In this document: positions 12,830 to 21,329 of the stretch, piece after piece
How positions within the stretch are numbered: position 1 is the stretch's first letter
Layout of the letters: each line of letters starts with the position of its first letter
NCBI RefSeq assembly: GCF_041380365.1
Contig: NZ_CP159981.1
Location: forward strand, 2,294,001 to 2,358,000
DNA length: 64,000 nucleotides
Direction of reading: 5' to 3'
Source: Buchananella sp. 14KM1171
GTDB taxonomy: Bacteria; Actinomycetota; Actinomycetes; Actinomycetales; Actinomycetaceae
Translations under genes and position numbers: made by a program
The notes under the pieces: generated by a model
What the model saw: only the letters and a program-made list of their open reading frames with translations
The model's database searches: none
What the model was told of the DNA's origin: nothing

Positions 12830-12978
12830 CACGCTTGTACGCAGCGGGGGCAGGCTGCCAGCACCCACCAGCGCCCCCACCTTTACGTGTGAAGAGCGGG
12901 TGGTCCGGACGTGGGCTTGTGGCTTTGGAGCCGTGCACTCGATTCCCGGAAGGCGGGCGGGGCCGAGTAGGAATGGAG

Positions 12979-13024
12979 AAGGGGCGGTGGTCAATCCAAT
13001 GAAACGGATTGACCACCGCCCCTT
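12979..13024 (-). terminator. Terminator of the M26-like surface protein gene
   Basis: A 19-bp perfect inverted repeat (12979-12997 with 13006-13024, arms AAGGGGCGGTGGTCAATCC and complement) lies 12 bp after the stop of the minus-strand gene. T-rich flanks on both sides are short. The hairpin would also protect the gene from transcription coming from the rRNA side. Confidence 0.8.
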
Positions 13025-13036
13025 TCTGCTATCCGG

Positions 13037-16000
13037 CTAGCGGATCATCGCGCGGAGCGTGCGCTCAACGGTCATGGACACCGAGTTGGTGCCGCCCATG
13101 ATCGCGATTCGCTGCGGAGAACGTGCCCGCACGTAGGAGTTCACCGAGGTCGGCAATCCCGAGGTCGTGGTGAGCATCAGCACGCCGCCGCGCCGCGATG
13201 CGAGGGCGGCTCCGGAAAGGGCGTCGGCGAAGTCCTTGCCCGTGGCGAACACGAATTCCGTGGCGGTAGGTGCGAAGGTATTCGCGATGGCTACGGCCGT
13301 GGCGTAGCGATCGGCACCGACGACGGCAGTGGACTTGGAGCCAGCGGTCCATCCTGCGGAGTCCAACGCGGCCACCGCGCTACCGCCGATCCCGAAGAGC
13401 TTCTTACCGACGTTTGCGTTCAGGTAGGTGCGGGACTGGACCGGCAGGATCCTGCTCTGGGAGTAGATCACCACCGCCTTGGCGGGCTTGGCCACGGCGC
13501 CCGAGGTGAGGCCGTCGGCGAAGTTGGTGCCGTCGGCAACCATCACCTTCTCCACCTGCACCAGCTTGGCGGTTTCGGTGGCCAGGGACACTGCCGTGGC
13601 GTATCGGTTCGTACCACCAAGCCGCTGCACGCTGATCCCATTGGCGCGCAGGCTCGCTTCGATCTGCGCCGAGATCACTGCGGTGCCACCCGCCAGGACC
13701 ACGTGGTCGATGCCCTTCTCCTTCATTGCCGTCAAGATGGCGGGTTCCAGCGTCTTACCGTTCGTCAGGACCACGGGGGCTTCCAACGCTCCGGCCAGCG
13801 GCCCCGCAGCAACGGCATCGGCAAAGCTCAAGGCATTGGCCATGACCACCGACCTGCCGGTGAAGTCCCCGCCAACCCACGCCTTAAGCGCGGTGTCGAC
13901 GCGGTTGGTGCCGGCGAAGCGCTGAACAACCTTGGGGCCGGGCTGCGGCAGGTGCGTCGGCGTCGCGGAGGCACCGGGAGCCGCCGTCGCGCTCGGCTGC
14001 ACTGTCGGCATCGGGGAGGAGCTGGGGGCGGCCGCCTTCACGGTGATGGTGACCGTCTTAGTGGCGCTCATGCCGAACTCGTCGACGGCCAGCAGGGTGA
14101 GGCTGATTACCTTCCCACCTGCAGGCGCCGTCCCGACGATGCGGTTCTGGGCGTCCAGGCTGAGGCCGTGGGTGGCACCGGTCAGGCGAACCTGGGCGCT
14201 GTGGCCATCGGGGTCGCTCACGCGGACGGGTAGCTGGATGCTCGCTCCGGCCGCAACGGCAGCGTCGGCCACCTCGATCAGTGGAGCGTGGTTCTTCTTC
14301 ACCACCAAGGTGAGGGCCGCAGTGCCGGTCGCGCCGTCATTGTCCACGGCCTCCACGCTCACCGTGACCGCGCCGACGCCCTGTTGCAGCGGCACCACGC
14401 CGCTGATCTTGGTGCCGACCACGCGCGCCCAGCCGGGGGCGTCGGCAGCGAGGCGCGGCCCGGCAGCCACGCTCCCGTCGGCGTCCACCGCCGTCACGGC
14501 GGCCTCGAAGGGAGCCCCCTGGAACACCTCGAGGCGTTCCGGGCTGACCGTCACCGCCGGCGCCTGATTCTTCGGGGTCGGGGTAGGCGTCGGCGTCGGC
14601 GTGACCGTCACCGGCGGCTTGGTGCCGCGCCTGATCTGGCGGGTTTCCATCTGGATGGTGATGGTGGTCGAGATTACCTCGGGCTCCCCAAGGGGCTCGC
14701 CGTCCCGGAAGCGCTGCAGGGTGACGATGGTGCGCTCGCCTTCGCGGCCCGGGCGGATGACCTCGTCGGGCTCGGTGGACAGGACGGTGGGGTCCTCCAC
14801 GATCTCGTCCTCAATCGGGATCTTCTCGGTGCGGGTGGAACGCTCCTCGATGATCACCGGGCGCTTGAGCAGGTTGGTAAACCTCACCGAGTCCACCACC
14901 CGCTCGCCGGTCTTCAGCACGGAGGTGACGGTGAAGAGATCGGCGTTGGCGGGGTCGGGCGCTACCGTGATCGTTTGGGTGAACGCGGTCTCGTCGTACC
15001 GGACCTTAGGGTTGGTCCCGCGCACCTGGGTGTAGGTGAAGGTGTAGGTCCCGGCCTTGGTGAAGCTCCAGGTGCCCAGCCCGGCCCTGCCGTTGGCGAA
15101 CGCGACCGGCTGGGTGGGCACGCCCGCGTAGCCCGCCGCGTCGTTGGCGGGGGAGGGCACCACCTTTACCTGGAAGGCGCGCTCGCCGAGGGGAGTGGGG
15201 TTACCGCTGGCCTCGTCGAGCAAGGTGAGGTCGGCGCTGGCGGTGAAGGAACCGGCGCGCTGGGCGTAGATAGAGGTGCGGAAGTCGTCGGTGGAGAGCA
15301 GGTAGGCGCGGAAGATGCGCTCCTTGAGCGCGTGCACTTCGGTGCCGCCACCGGCCAGCCCCTTGTTCAGGTCCGGGGAGTTGCCCGCCTGGATCCTGGC
15401 CACGTCGGCGCGCACCGCAGCGTCCATGGCCGCCTGCATCTCGGCGGCCGTGTTGAAGCCGGCGGCGGGCTTCATGTCAGCGAACTTGTTCACGCGGCGC
15501 TGGAACATCGCCTTCTTGAAGGTGGCCATGTTGCCGCCGTGCTCGGGCATGATGGCGGCCAGGGCGGCAGCGTCGTTCGGGTACTTGTTTGACACGTAGC
15601 CGATCAGACCGTCCTGCCAGCCGTACTCCGCCAGGAGCTCGTGGGCGTAGCGCCGGAAGGAGATGCCGCCAACCGCTCCGGCGTCGGTCTGTTGCCCGGC
15701 GTAGATGGGCTCGAACAACGGCGCCACCACGTACTCGTTGTGGGGGACGGTGGTGAAAACCTCCAGCCCCTTTGGCATCATGCGCCCGGAAACCAGCCCG
15801 GCATCCACCACCTGGTCCAGCGTGGTGATCGCAGCGGCCTCCGCCTGGGGCAGGCGCTGGAAGGAGTCCACCGTGGTGGTGTGCCCGGGATCGGCCACCT
15901 GGACGATCTTGTTGAACGCTGCGGCCTTGCCGGCGGCGTCTAGCTTGAGCGCGGCCAGTGCCTCCATCGCGTCGAGCGAGTAGAGAACATCCATCGCGCC

Positions 16001-17497
16001 CCGCATGTAGTCCTTGACGTCGGCGGGACTCGAGAACCGGCGCGGGCTGGCGTTTTGCAGTCGGTTGGCGCCCAGCTCGTAGGCGGTGTTCAGGTTGAAG
16101 AACGGCGCGTACTGGGAGGTCCCAGGGGTGTTGTCCTCGGTCTCGTACAGGCCGCGCGCGTAGGTCTCGTGGCCCACGTCGGCCCGCCGCTTCAGGCCGT
16201 TGAACCACACGATCTGGTCGTAGATGTGGGTGAGCTCGTGGGTGTAGGTGTTGACGCCCTCGCGGGTGAGGGCCTCTGAGAGCCAGTAGCGGATGTCGGT
16301 GCCCTCTGCCACGCCGGAGGCGGAGGTGAAGGGCTTGTACTTGTTGAGGGGGACGATGAACTCCCGCACCCCGGGGTCGGTGGCCTCCCCGTACTCGGGC
16401 GACCAGCGCTTGGACGCCGTGTTGCCGGTGGAGGGGGCCCGCTTCAGGGTGTCGTAGGAGACCACGTGGGCGGTGTTGCGGTAGTCGTTCTTGGTGGTGC
16501 TCATCCGCTCCCAAAAGGCCCAGAACGCACTCTGCTCGGTCAGGGCTCGCTCCAGGGTGGCGTCGAACTGGGCGGAGGGGCCGCCGTAGGTGGAGGTCAG
16601 GCCGTAGGAGAGCGTCTCGGTAATGTTGCCGACGTAGACGCTGGGGCCGGACAGGGCCAGCAGCACCAGCAGGTGGTCGTCGAGGTTCGGGTCGCCGGCG
16701 TACTTCGCCCACAGCGGGGTGGGGGCCTTGTCTACGATGACGGCCTTTGAGGTCTGCTTCAGCCAGTCGTTGGGGGAGAGACCGGGGGCGTGCTGGGTGA
16801 GCTGCCCCTCGACGAAGGCGCTGATGGAGGCCGCCCCGGTCATGGCCGCGAGGAACCGCTTGTAGGCCGCGGCGGATTGGTAGCCGCGCAGCCATTCGTA
16901 GCCTGCGGTGCCGATGCTGTTGGCGACGTTGATGATGCTGGCGGCGTGGGGGCCGTCCAGCATGCGCTCCAGCGCGCTCTTGCCGGCCAGGTTGAAGCCG
17001 TAGTAGTGGTTCAGGTAGGTCAGTCCCAACAGGACCGTGGACTTGTTGTTCCGCAGGAAGGTGGCGTCGATTCCGCGCGGCTGGGCGATGCCGATCAGTC
17101 GGGGCATCTGGGTATCGAGCCCGGCCTTTAGGCGGGAAAAGGAGTCGGCCAGGTTTAGCTGCGCCATGTACTTTTCGTAGACGCGGGCCTCTACCTGCGC
17201 CTCCGTGGGTTCTTTGCCCAGTTCCTTTCGCAACGCGATGCGGGCGTTGATCGGGTCCAGCGCGCGAATTCGGGGCTTGCTGGCCCTCACCACGTCCACG
17301 TACGTCAGTGCGTGAAATTCGCTCTTGACCTGGTCCCACGTCGACGCGGCAGAGGCGCTGTTTGCGGGGGCCGCGATCGCCGTGGCGGATAGGCCGGTCC
17401 CGGCCAGGATGAGTGCCAGCACGGTTGCGGCGGCGGCAAGCGCGGCGCGGAGGGGCGCCCTGCGGGGTTCACAGGTTCTGTTGTGTTTGGGTGACAA
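13037..17497 (-). CDS. Secreted M26-like zinc metallopeptidase with G5, Ig-like and CWB2 domains
   Basis: A 1486-residue exported protein. A signal peptide covers about residues 1-43 (basic start, then a hydrophobic run ending TAIAAPA). A large helical region follows, with the zinc-binding HELTH at 420-424, inside NTYTHELTHIYDQIVWFNG, as in M26 (IgA1 protease/Zmp) peptidases. A G5-like domain lies around 900-960, a Thr-Pro linker (TPTPTPTP) and two Ig/cadherin-like modules follow, and three CWB2 repeats close the chain (FAGTNRVDTA, LGGTNRYATA, VGADRYATA). It should be held non-covalently on the wall by the CWB2 repeats and cut host or surface proteins. The start is TTG with AGGAA about 12 bp upstream. 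The neighbour on the other side of the divergent region is a second CWB2 protein. Confidence 0.85.
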   Translation of the reverse strand: MSPKHNRTCEPRRAPLRAALAAAATVLALILAGTGLSATAIAAPANSASAASTWDQVKSEFHALTYVDVVRASKPRIRALDPINARIALRKELGKEPTEAQVEARVYEKYMAQLNLADSFSRLKAGLDTQMPRLIGIAQPRGIDATFLRNNKSTVLLGLTYLNHYYGFNLAGKSALERMLDGPHAASIINVANSIGTAGYEWLRGYQSAAAYKRFLAAMTGAASISAFVEGQLTQHAPGLSPNDWLKQTSKAVIVDKAPTPLWAKYAGDPNLDDHLLVLLALSGPSVYVGNITETLSYGLTSTYGGPSAQFDATLERALTEQSAFWAFWERMSTTKNDYRNTAHVVSYDTLKRAPSTGNTASKRWSPEYGEATDPGVREFIVPLNKYKPFTSASGVAEGTDIRYWLSEALTREGVNTYTHELTHIYDQIVWFNGLKRRADVGHETYARGLYETEDNTPGTSQYAPFFNLNTAYELGANRLQNASPRRFSSPADVKDYMRGAMDVLYSLDAMEALAALKLDAAGKAAAFNKIVQVADPGHTTTVDSFQRLPQAEAAAITTLDQVVDAGLVSGRMMPKGLEVFTTVPHNEYVVAPLFEPIYAGQQTDAGAVGGISFRRYAHELLAEYGWQDGLIGYVSNKYPNDAAALAAIMPEHGGNMATFKKAMFQRRVNKFADMKPAAGFNTAAEMQAAMDAAVRADVARIQAGNSPDLNKGLAGGGTEVHALKERIFRAYLLSTDDFRTSIYAQRAGSFTASADLTLLDEASGNPTPLGERAFQVKVVPSPANDAAGYAGVPTQPVAFANGRAGLGTWSFTKAGTYTFTYTQVRGTNPKVRYDETAFTQTITVAPDPANADLFTVTSVLKTGERVVDSVRFTNLLKRPVIIEERSTRTEKIPIEDEIVEDPTVLSTEPDEVIRPGREGERTIVTLQRFRDGEPLGEPEVISTTITIQMETRQIRRGTKPPVTVTPTPTPTPTPKNQAPAVTVSPERLEVFQGAPFEAAVTAVDADGSVAAGPRLAADAPGWARVVGTKISGVVPLQQGVGAVTVSVEAVDNDGATGTAALTLVVKKNHAPLIEVADAAVAAGASIQLPVRVSDPDGHSAQVRLTGATHGLSLDAQNRIVGTAPAGGKVISLTLLAVDEFGMSATKTVTITVKAAAPSSSPMPTVQPSATAAPGASATPTHLPQPGPKVVQRFAGTNRVDTALKAWVGGDFTGRSVVMANALSFADAVAAGPLAGALEAPVVLTNGKTLEPAILTAMKEKGIDHVVLAGGTAVISAQIEASLRANGISVQRLGGTNRYATAVSLATETAKLVQVEKVMVADGTNFADGLTSGAVAKPAKAVVIYSQSRILPVQSRTYLNANVGKKLFGIGGSAVAALDSAGWTAGSKSTAVVGADRYATAVAIANTFAPTATEFVFATGKDFADALSGAALASRRGGVLMLTTTSGLPTSVNSYVRARSPQRIAIMGGTNSVSMTVERTLRAMIR

Positions 17498-17893
17498 ACC
17501 ACTGTCATTCCTATTCTTGGTTTTCGCACAAGGCGATAGACACTTTTGGGGAGAATTTTACGATCGGTTCACCCGCCAATCCCCACCTGAGAGGCCGCTC
17601 CGACGCGTCTCACACTCCGCGCGGGCACGCCCGCCACGAGGTCGGCAGTATCGCCACCGCGCGCCGTGATAGCCGAGCGCCAAAGAGCGGCGGGAAAACG
17701 CGCGACGATCGGCCGCCCCCAAACGCGCCCGGCGCGGTGCCGGCGTAATGAAGAGACGGGCGACGTGGGCAGCGTCGTGCAAAATGCTCGCCCACCGCGC
17801 AAAGGCACCCGCAGCGCTCGACCGGCAAAAGCAAAAGCCTTGCCTGCCAAATGACCCGTTTGAGGCGCGGCAAAACGCCTTATGCTGACCGGT
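17498..17893. promoter_or_regulatory. Divergent promoter region of two CWB2 surface protein genes
   Basis: About 396 bp with no credible gene. For the plus-strand gene, TATGCT at 17881-17886 lies 7 bp before the ATG at 17894, the arrangement expected of a leaderless transcript. A TTGAGG-like -35 sits about 15 bp further up. For the minus-strand gene, reverse-strand TAAAAT near 17554-17560 could be a -10. Short open frames here lack ribosome sites. Confidence 0.45.
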
Positions 17894-20800
17894 ATGGCTA
17901 AACGCGGGGTACGGGGCGCCAAGTTGGCGTTAATGGCGGCAGTTGCGAGCCTGGCGGTTATCGTGCCGCCTGCGGTGTCGCTGGAGGCCACAACGCTCAA
18001 TCCACCCAGCACCGCTGCGGGGATGCACGACGCTGCCGTGGCGGCCGCCGCGCCGGTGCACCCCACCCCGGCCGCCACCGCCGATCCCGCCGATCCGCAC
18101 GACCCGTGGAGCGGCGGGGACGCGGTGACGAATGACGTGGGCCCGGACGACGTTTTGCCGGGCCTGCCGCCCAAGGCACCCGGTGTGTTGCCCGAGCCCC
18201 TGCCGGAACCGACGGCCCCGCCCCTGCCCTCGCCCTCGCCCTCGCCCAGCGGCAAGCCAGACCACGGGGAGGGGCCGATCATCGGCATCGGAGACGCCGT
18301 GGAGGCCACCTCCCTGGGCGTGGGCGTGGCCGGCGGGAGCGTGAACAGCGCGCTCCAGACCCCGGACGGCACCATCCTGGCCGGGGGCAGGGAAAGCGCG
18401 CTCAACATCTTCGCCGCCAGCTTCGACGCCGGCTCCTGGACCACCAGCGCAACCGGGGTGTGCGCGCAGTGCGGCAACGCCTGGGCCGCCGCGCTCTCCG
18501 CCGACGGCACCAAGGCCTACTTCGCCGCCAATTCCCCCAGCAGCCTGTGGGAGCAGGACCTGTCCACCGGTCGGCTGCGCCAGCTCACCCAGGTGCTACC
18601 AAACGCCCTGCCCTACCTGGGCCCGGGCAAGATCGGCGCCTTCGACGCCGCCACCGCCCCGGACGGATCGGTCTACCTGGGCTCCTACGGCCGCCTGGAC
18701 CCACTGGGTGGCATCCCGTTGCCCGGCGCCGTGCTGCGCTACAACCCCGCCACGGACCGCGTCTCCCTGGTGGGCACTCCCCACCCGGGCGCCCTCATGG
18801 TGCGCTCCGTGGCCACCGCTCCGGACGGCACACTCTTCGCGGGCACGTCCTCCGGCTCGGCTCGCGCCCGCCTTTTCTTCCTGCGGCCGGGCGGAACGTC
18901 GTTCACGGAAATCCCGCTGGGACTGGCCGAGATGGGGGCCTCGTCGGTCTACGACCTGGCGGTGGTTGGCGACCACGTGGTCGGGGGAGCGGGGGAGAAC
19001 CGTGGTCGCCTGGTCATCGTGGACCGCAACGATCCAGAAAACGGCGGGCGCGTAATCGAGGTCCCCGGCACCACCCACATCGACCTGGTGGCACCGGTGA
19101 ACCAGAAGCACTTCGTCTTCTCGGCGCGCAGCGAGGGCACCATCTACCTCGGCGACGTCGAAACCGGCCAGTTCAAGGCGCTCGGCACGCCGGTGCACGG
19201 CGACGAGACGCGCGGTCTCTTCACCTGGGAACAGGACGGGGCCAGCTACCTGCGGGGCGTGAGCGGATCGGGCATCGTCTGGCAGGTACCCGCGCCCGCA
19301 GCAACCGATGTGGCCGGCTGGGAGGCGCTGCGGCCCTGGGCGGCCAGCAGCATGGTCTCCGCCAGCTTCCAGGACGTGGCAGGAACGGGCGAGCTGCCGG
19401 TGCAGGGCGCGGTGGCGGCGGTCGACGACACTGCCCTGGTGGCGGGATCGTGGAAGCTCGGCATTTTCCAAAACGGGGTGCGCAGCGACCACTACATCAG
19501 CGGCGAGTTGAAGACAGTGCAGGGCCACCAGGGCGCCTACTACGGCGCCACCTACCCCAACGCGTGGGTGTGGCGCGTCGGCAAGGACGGCCGGGCCGAA
19601 CTGCTCGCCAAGCTGGACCGCAGGTACCAGTCCCGTCCCTTGTCGATCGATGTCGATGCCTCCGGCATCCTGATCGGCACCCGCGCGAACTACGGCTTCG
19701 CGGGCGGGGCCGTGAACTACATCGCCACCAGCCGGAGCGGCGCGCCCAAACCGATGGTGCACGTGGACCCGCTGGGCAAGGGCTCCATCAACGTCGTCAA
19801 GCACCTCAGCCGCACCGACGCGCTCATCGCCAGCTCGGTGCAGGCCGAGGCGGCAAGCGCCCAGGAGGAACGCGCCGAGGTGGCCCGGATCAACAAGGTC
19901 ACGGGAGAGGTGCGGTGGCGCGCCGAGTTCGACACCAAGGCGTTCATGGGCGCCGCCGTCACGCCCCACGGCATCCTGCTGGCCGCGATCGGCCACAAGA
20001 CGCTCCTACTGGACCCGGACACGGGCCGGCTCCTGGCCCAGGGCATCGGGCCGCAGACCGGGCGCCTGGTGGAGGTGGGGCAGGACGCGGTGGTCTTCCT
20101 GGAGCACCCCTGGCTGGTGCGCATGGAGGTGCGCCCCGGCGGGCGGCTGCTGGCCACGCGCCACCGCCTGCCCCAGACCGCCCAGGAGATCGTGGAGATC
20201 GTGCAGGCCGGGGAGGCCGGGCAGGGTGGGCAGAACGGCCAGGGCGGGCAGCCGGGTTCGGGCCAGTCGGGTTCCGGGCAGCCGGGCCCGGACCAGAACA
20301 CGCTGTACGGCATCGAAAGGCGTGGCAGCCTGCTGCGGTTGGAGGTGACCCCCTCGCGCGTCTGGCGCACGGCGGGGCAAGACCGCTACGCCACTGCGGC
20401 GGCATTCGTCTCGAGCGAGTCCACGTGGGAGCAGACGGCGGTGATCGCCTCCGGCTCTGACTACCCGGACGCGCTGGCCGCCGCGCCCCTGGCGGCGAAG
20501 CTGCAGGCCCCGGTGCTGCTCTCCGCGCAGTCGTACCTACCGGTCGCCACCCGCAAGGCCCTGCAGCGCGGCGGGTTTACCCGGGTGGTGCTGGTGGGCG
20601 GGCACAGCTCCATCGGGCCGGCAGTGGAGGCGCAGCTGGCGGCAATGGGAGTGACGGTGGAGCGCCTGGGCGGGCAGTCCCGCTTCCACACCGCCGCGCT
20701 GATCGCCGCGCGGGTCTGCCCGGCGCAGAACTGCCCGGCCTTCGTGGTCTCCGGCTCCACCTTCGCCGATGCCCTGTCCGCAGGTGCCGCCGCCAGCAAG

Positions 20801-21232
20801 ACCGGCGGCGTGGTGTTGCTGGCGCAGCGCGGCCTGCCGGGCGGGCAGACCCCGTGGTACACGCACGCCGCCCGGCGCTACGTGGTGGGCGGGCTCGCCG
20901 CCTCCCAGCTGGGCACCGTACCGGCAGAGCCCACCGCCGTCTTTGCCGGCCCGGACCGGTTCGCCACCGCCGCGAGCGTGGGCGAGCAGTTCTTCCCCGA
21001 CGCGGGCACCGCGATGCTGGTGAGCGGCGTGACGTTCCCGGACGCGCTGGCCGCCTCCGGCATCTGCGCCCTGGAGGGTGCGCCCATCGTGCTCGCCACC
21101 GCCGACACCCTGCCGCCCGCCACGGCGAGCTACCTGCGGGATTCGGACGTCTGGCGCGTCGAGATCGCCGGGGGCGCCAACTCCGTGACGAGCTACGCGC
21201 AAGAGGGCGCTTTCCACGCGGTGTCCAACTGA
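17894..21232 (+). CDS. Secreted CWB2 surface protein with beta-propeller-like region
   Basis: A 1112-residue exported protein starting MAKRGVRGAKLALMAAVASL, with a signal peptide to about residue 35. A Pro-rich stretch follows (PSPSPSPSGKP). A long region of repeating beta-strand units with TPDGTILAGG, SADGTKAYFA and APDGTLFAGT motifs then suggests an NHL/SMP-30-type propeller. A Gly/Gln linker (GQGGQNGQGGQPGSGQ) leads to three CWB2 repeats (AGQDRYATA, LGGQSRFHTA, AGPDRFATA). I prefer the ATG at 17894 over that at 17882 because a -10-like TATGCT spans the first one. It is divergent from the M26-like gene and probably co-regulated. The propeller assignment is from repeat appearance only; ligand and role are unknown. 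Confidence 0.8.
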   Translation: MAKRGVRGAKLALMAAVASLAVIVPPAVSLEATTLNPPSTAAGMHDAAVAAAAPVHPTPAATADPADPHDPWSGGDAVTNDVGPDDVLPGLPPKAPGVLPEPLPEPTAPPLPSPSPSPSGKPDHGEGPIIGIGDAVEATSLGVGVAGGSVNSALQTPDGTILAGGRESALNIFAASFDAGSWTTSATGVCAQCGNAWAAALSADGTKAYFAANSPSSLWEQDLSTGRLRQLTQVLPNALPYLGPGKIGAFDAATAPDGSVYLGSYGRLDPLGGIPLPGAVLRYNPATDRVSLVGTPHPGALMVRSVATAPDGTLFAGTSSGSARARLFFLRPGGTSFTEIPLGLAEMGASSVYDLAVVGDHVVGGAGENRGRLVIVDRNDPENGGRVIEVPGTTHIDLVAPVNQKHFVFSARSEGTIYLGDVETGQFKALGTPVHGDETRGLFTWEQDGASYLRGVSGSGIVWQVPAPAATDVAGWEALRPWAASSMVSASFQDVAGTGELPVQGAVAAVDDTALVAGSWKLGIFQNGVRSDHYISGELKTVQGHQGAYYGATYPNAWVWRVGKDGRAELLAKLDRRYQSRPLSIDVDASGILIGTRANYGFAGGAVNYIATSRSGAPKPMVHVDPLGKGSINVVKHLSRTDALIASSVQAEAASAQEERAEVARINKVTGEVRWRAEFDTKAFMGAAVTPHGILLAAIGHKTLLLDPDTGRLLAQGIGPQTGRLVEVGQDAVVFLEHPWLVRMEVRPGGRLLATRHRLPQTAQEIVEIVQAGEAGQGGQNGQGGQPGSGQSGSGQPGPDQNTLYGIERRGSLLRLEVTPSRVWRTAGQDRYATAAAFVSSESTWEQTAVIASGSDYPDALAAAPLAAKLQAPVLLSAQSYLPVATRKALQRGGFTRVVLVGGHSSIGPAVEAQLAAMGVTVERLGGQSRFHTAALIAARVCPAQNCPAFVVSGSTFADALSAGAAASKTGGVVLLAQRGLPGGQTPWYTHAARRYVVGGLAASQLGTVPAEPTAVFAGPDRFATAASVGEQFFPDAGTAMLVSGVTFPDALAASGICALEGAPIVLATADTLPPATASYLRDSDVWRVEIAGGANSVTSYAQEGAFHAVSN

Positions 21233-21329
21233 CACGCGTCACTTCCCAATAGGTCGGCGCGCCCAGGCCGGTTCGCATAGAGTAGAGCGCGGTAGAACTG
21301 AAGAGGATGGGACCAGGTAAGGAGCGGCG

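Noticed and set aside
14288-15592. 434-residue plus-strand frame opposite the metallopeptidase gene
   Set aside because: It is antisense to clear G5/Ig-like coding sequence and consists of His/Gly/Arg-rich shadow translation.
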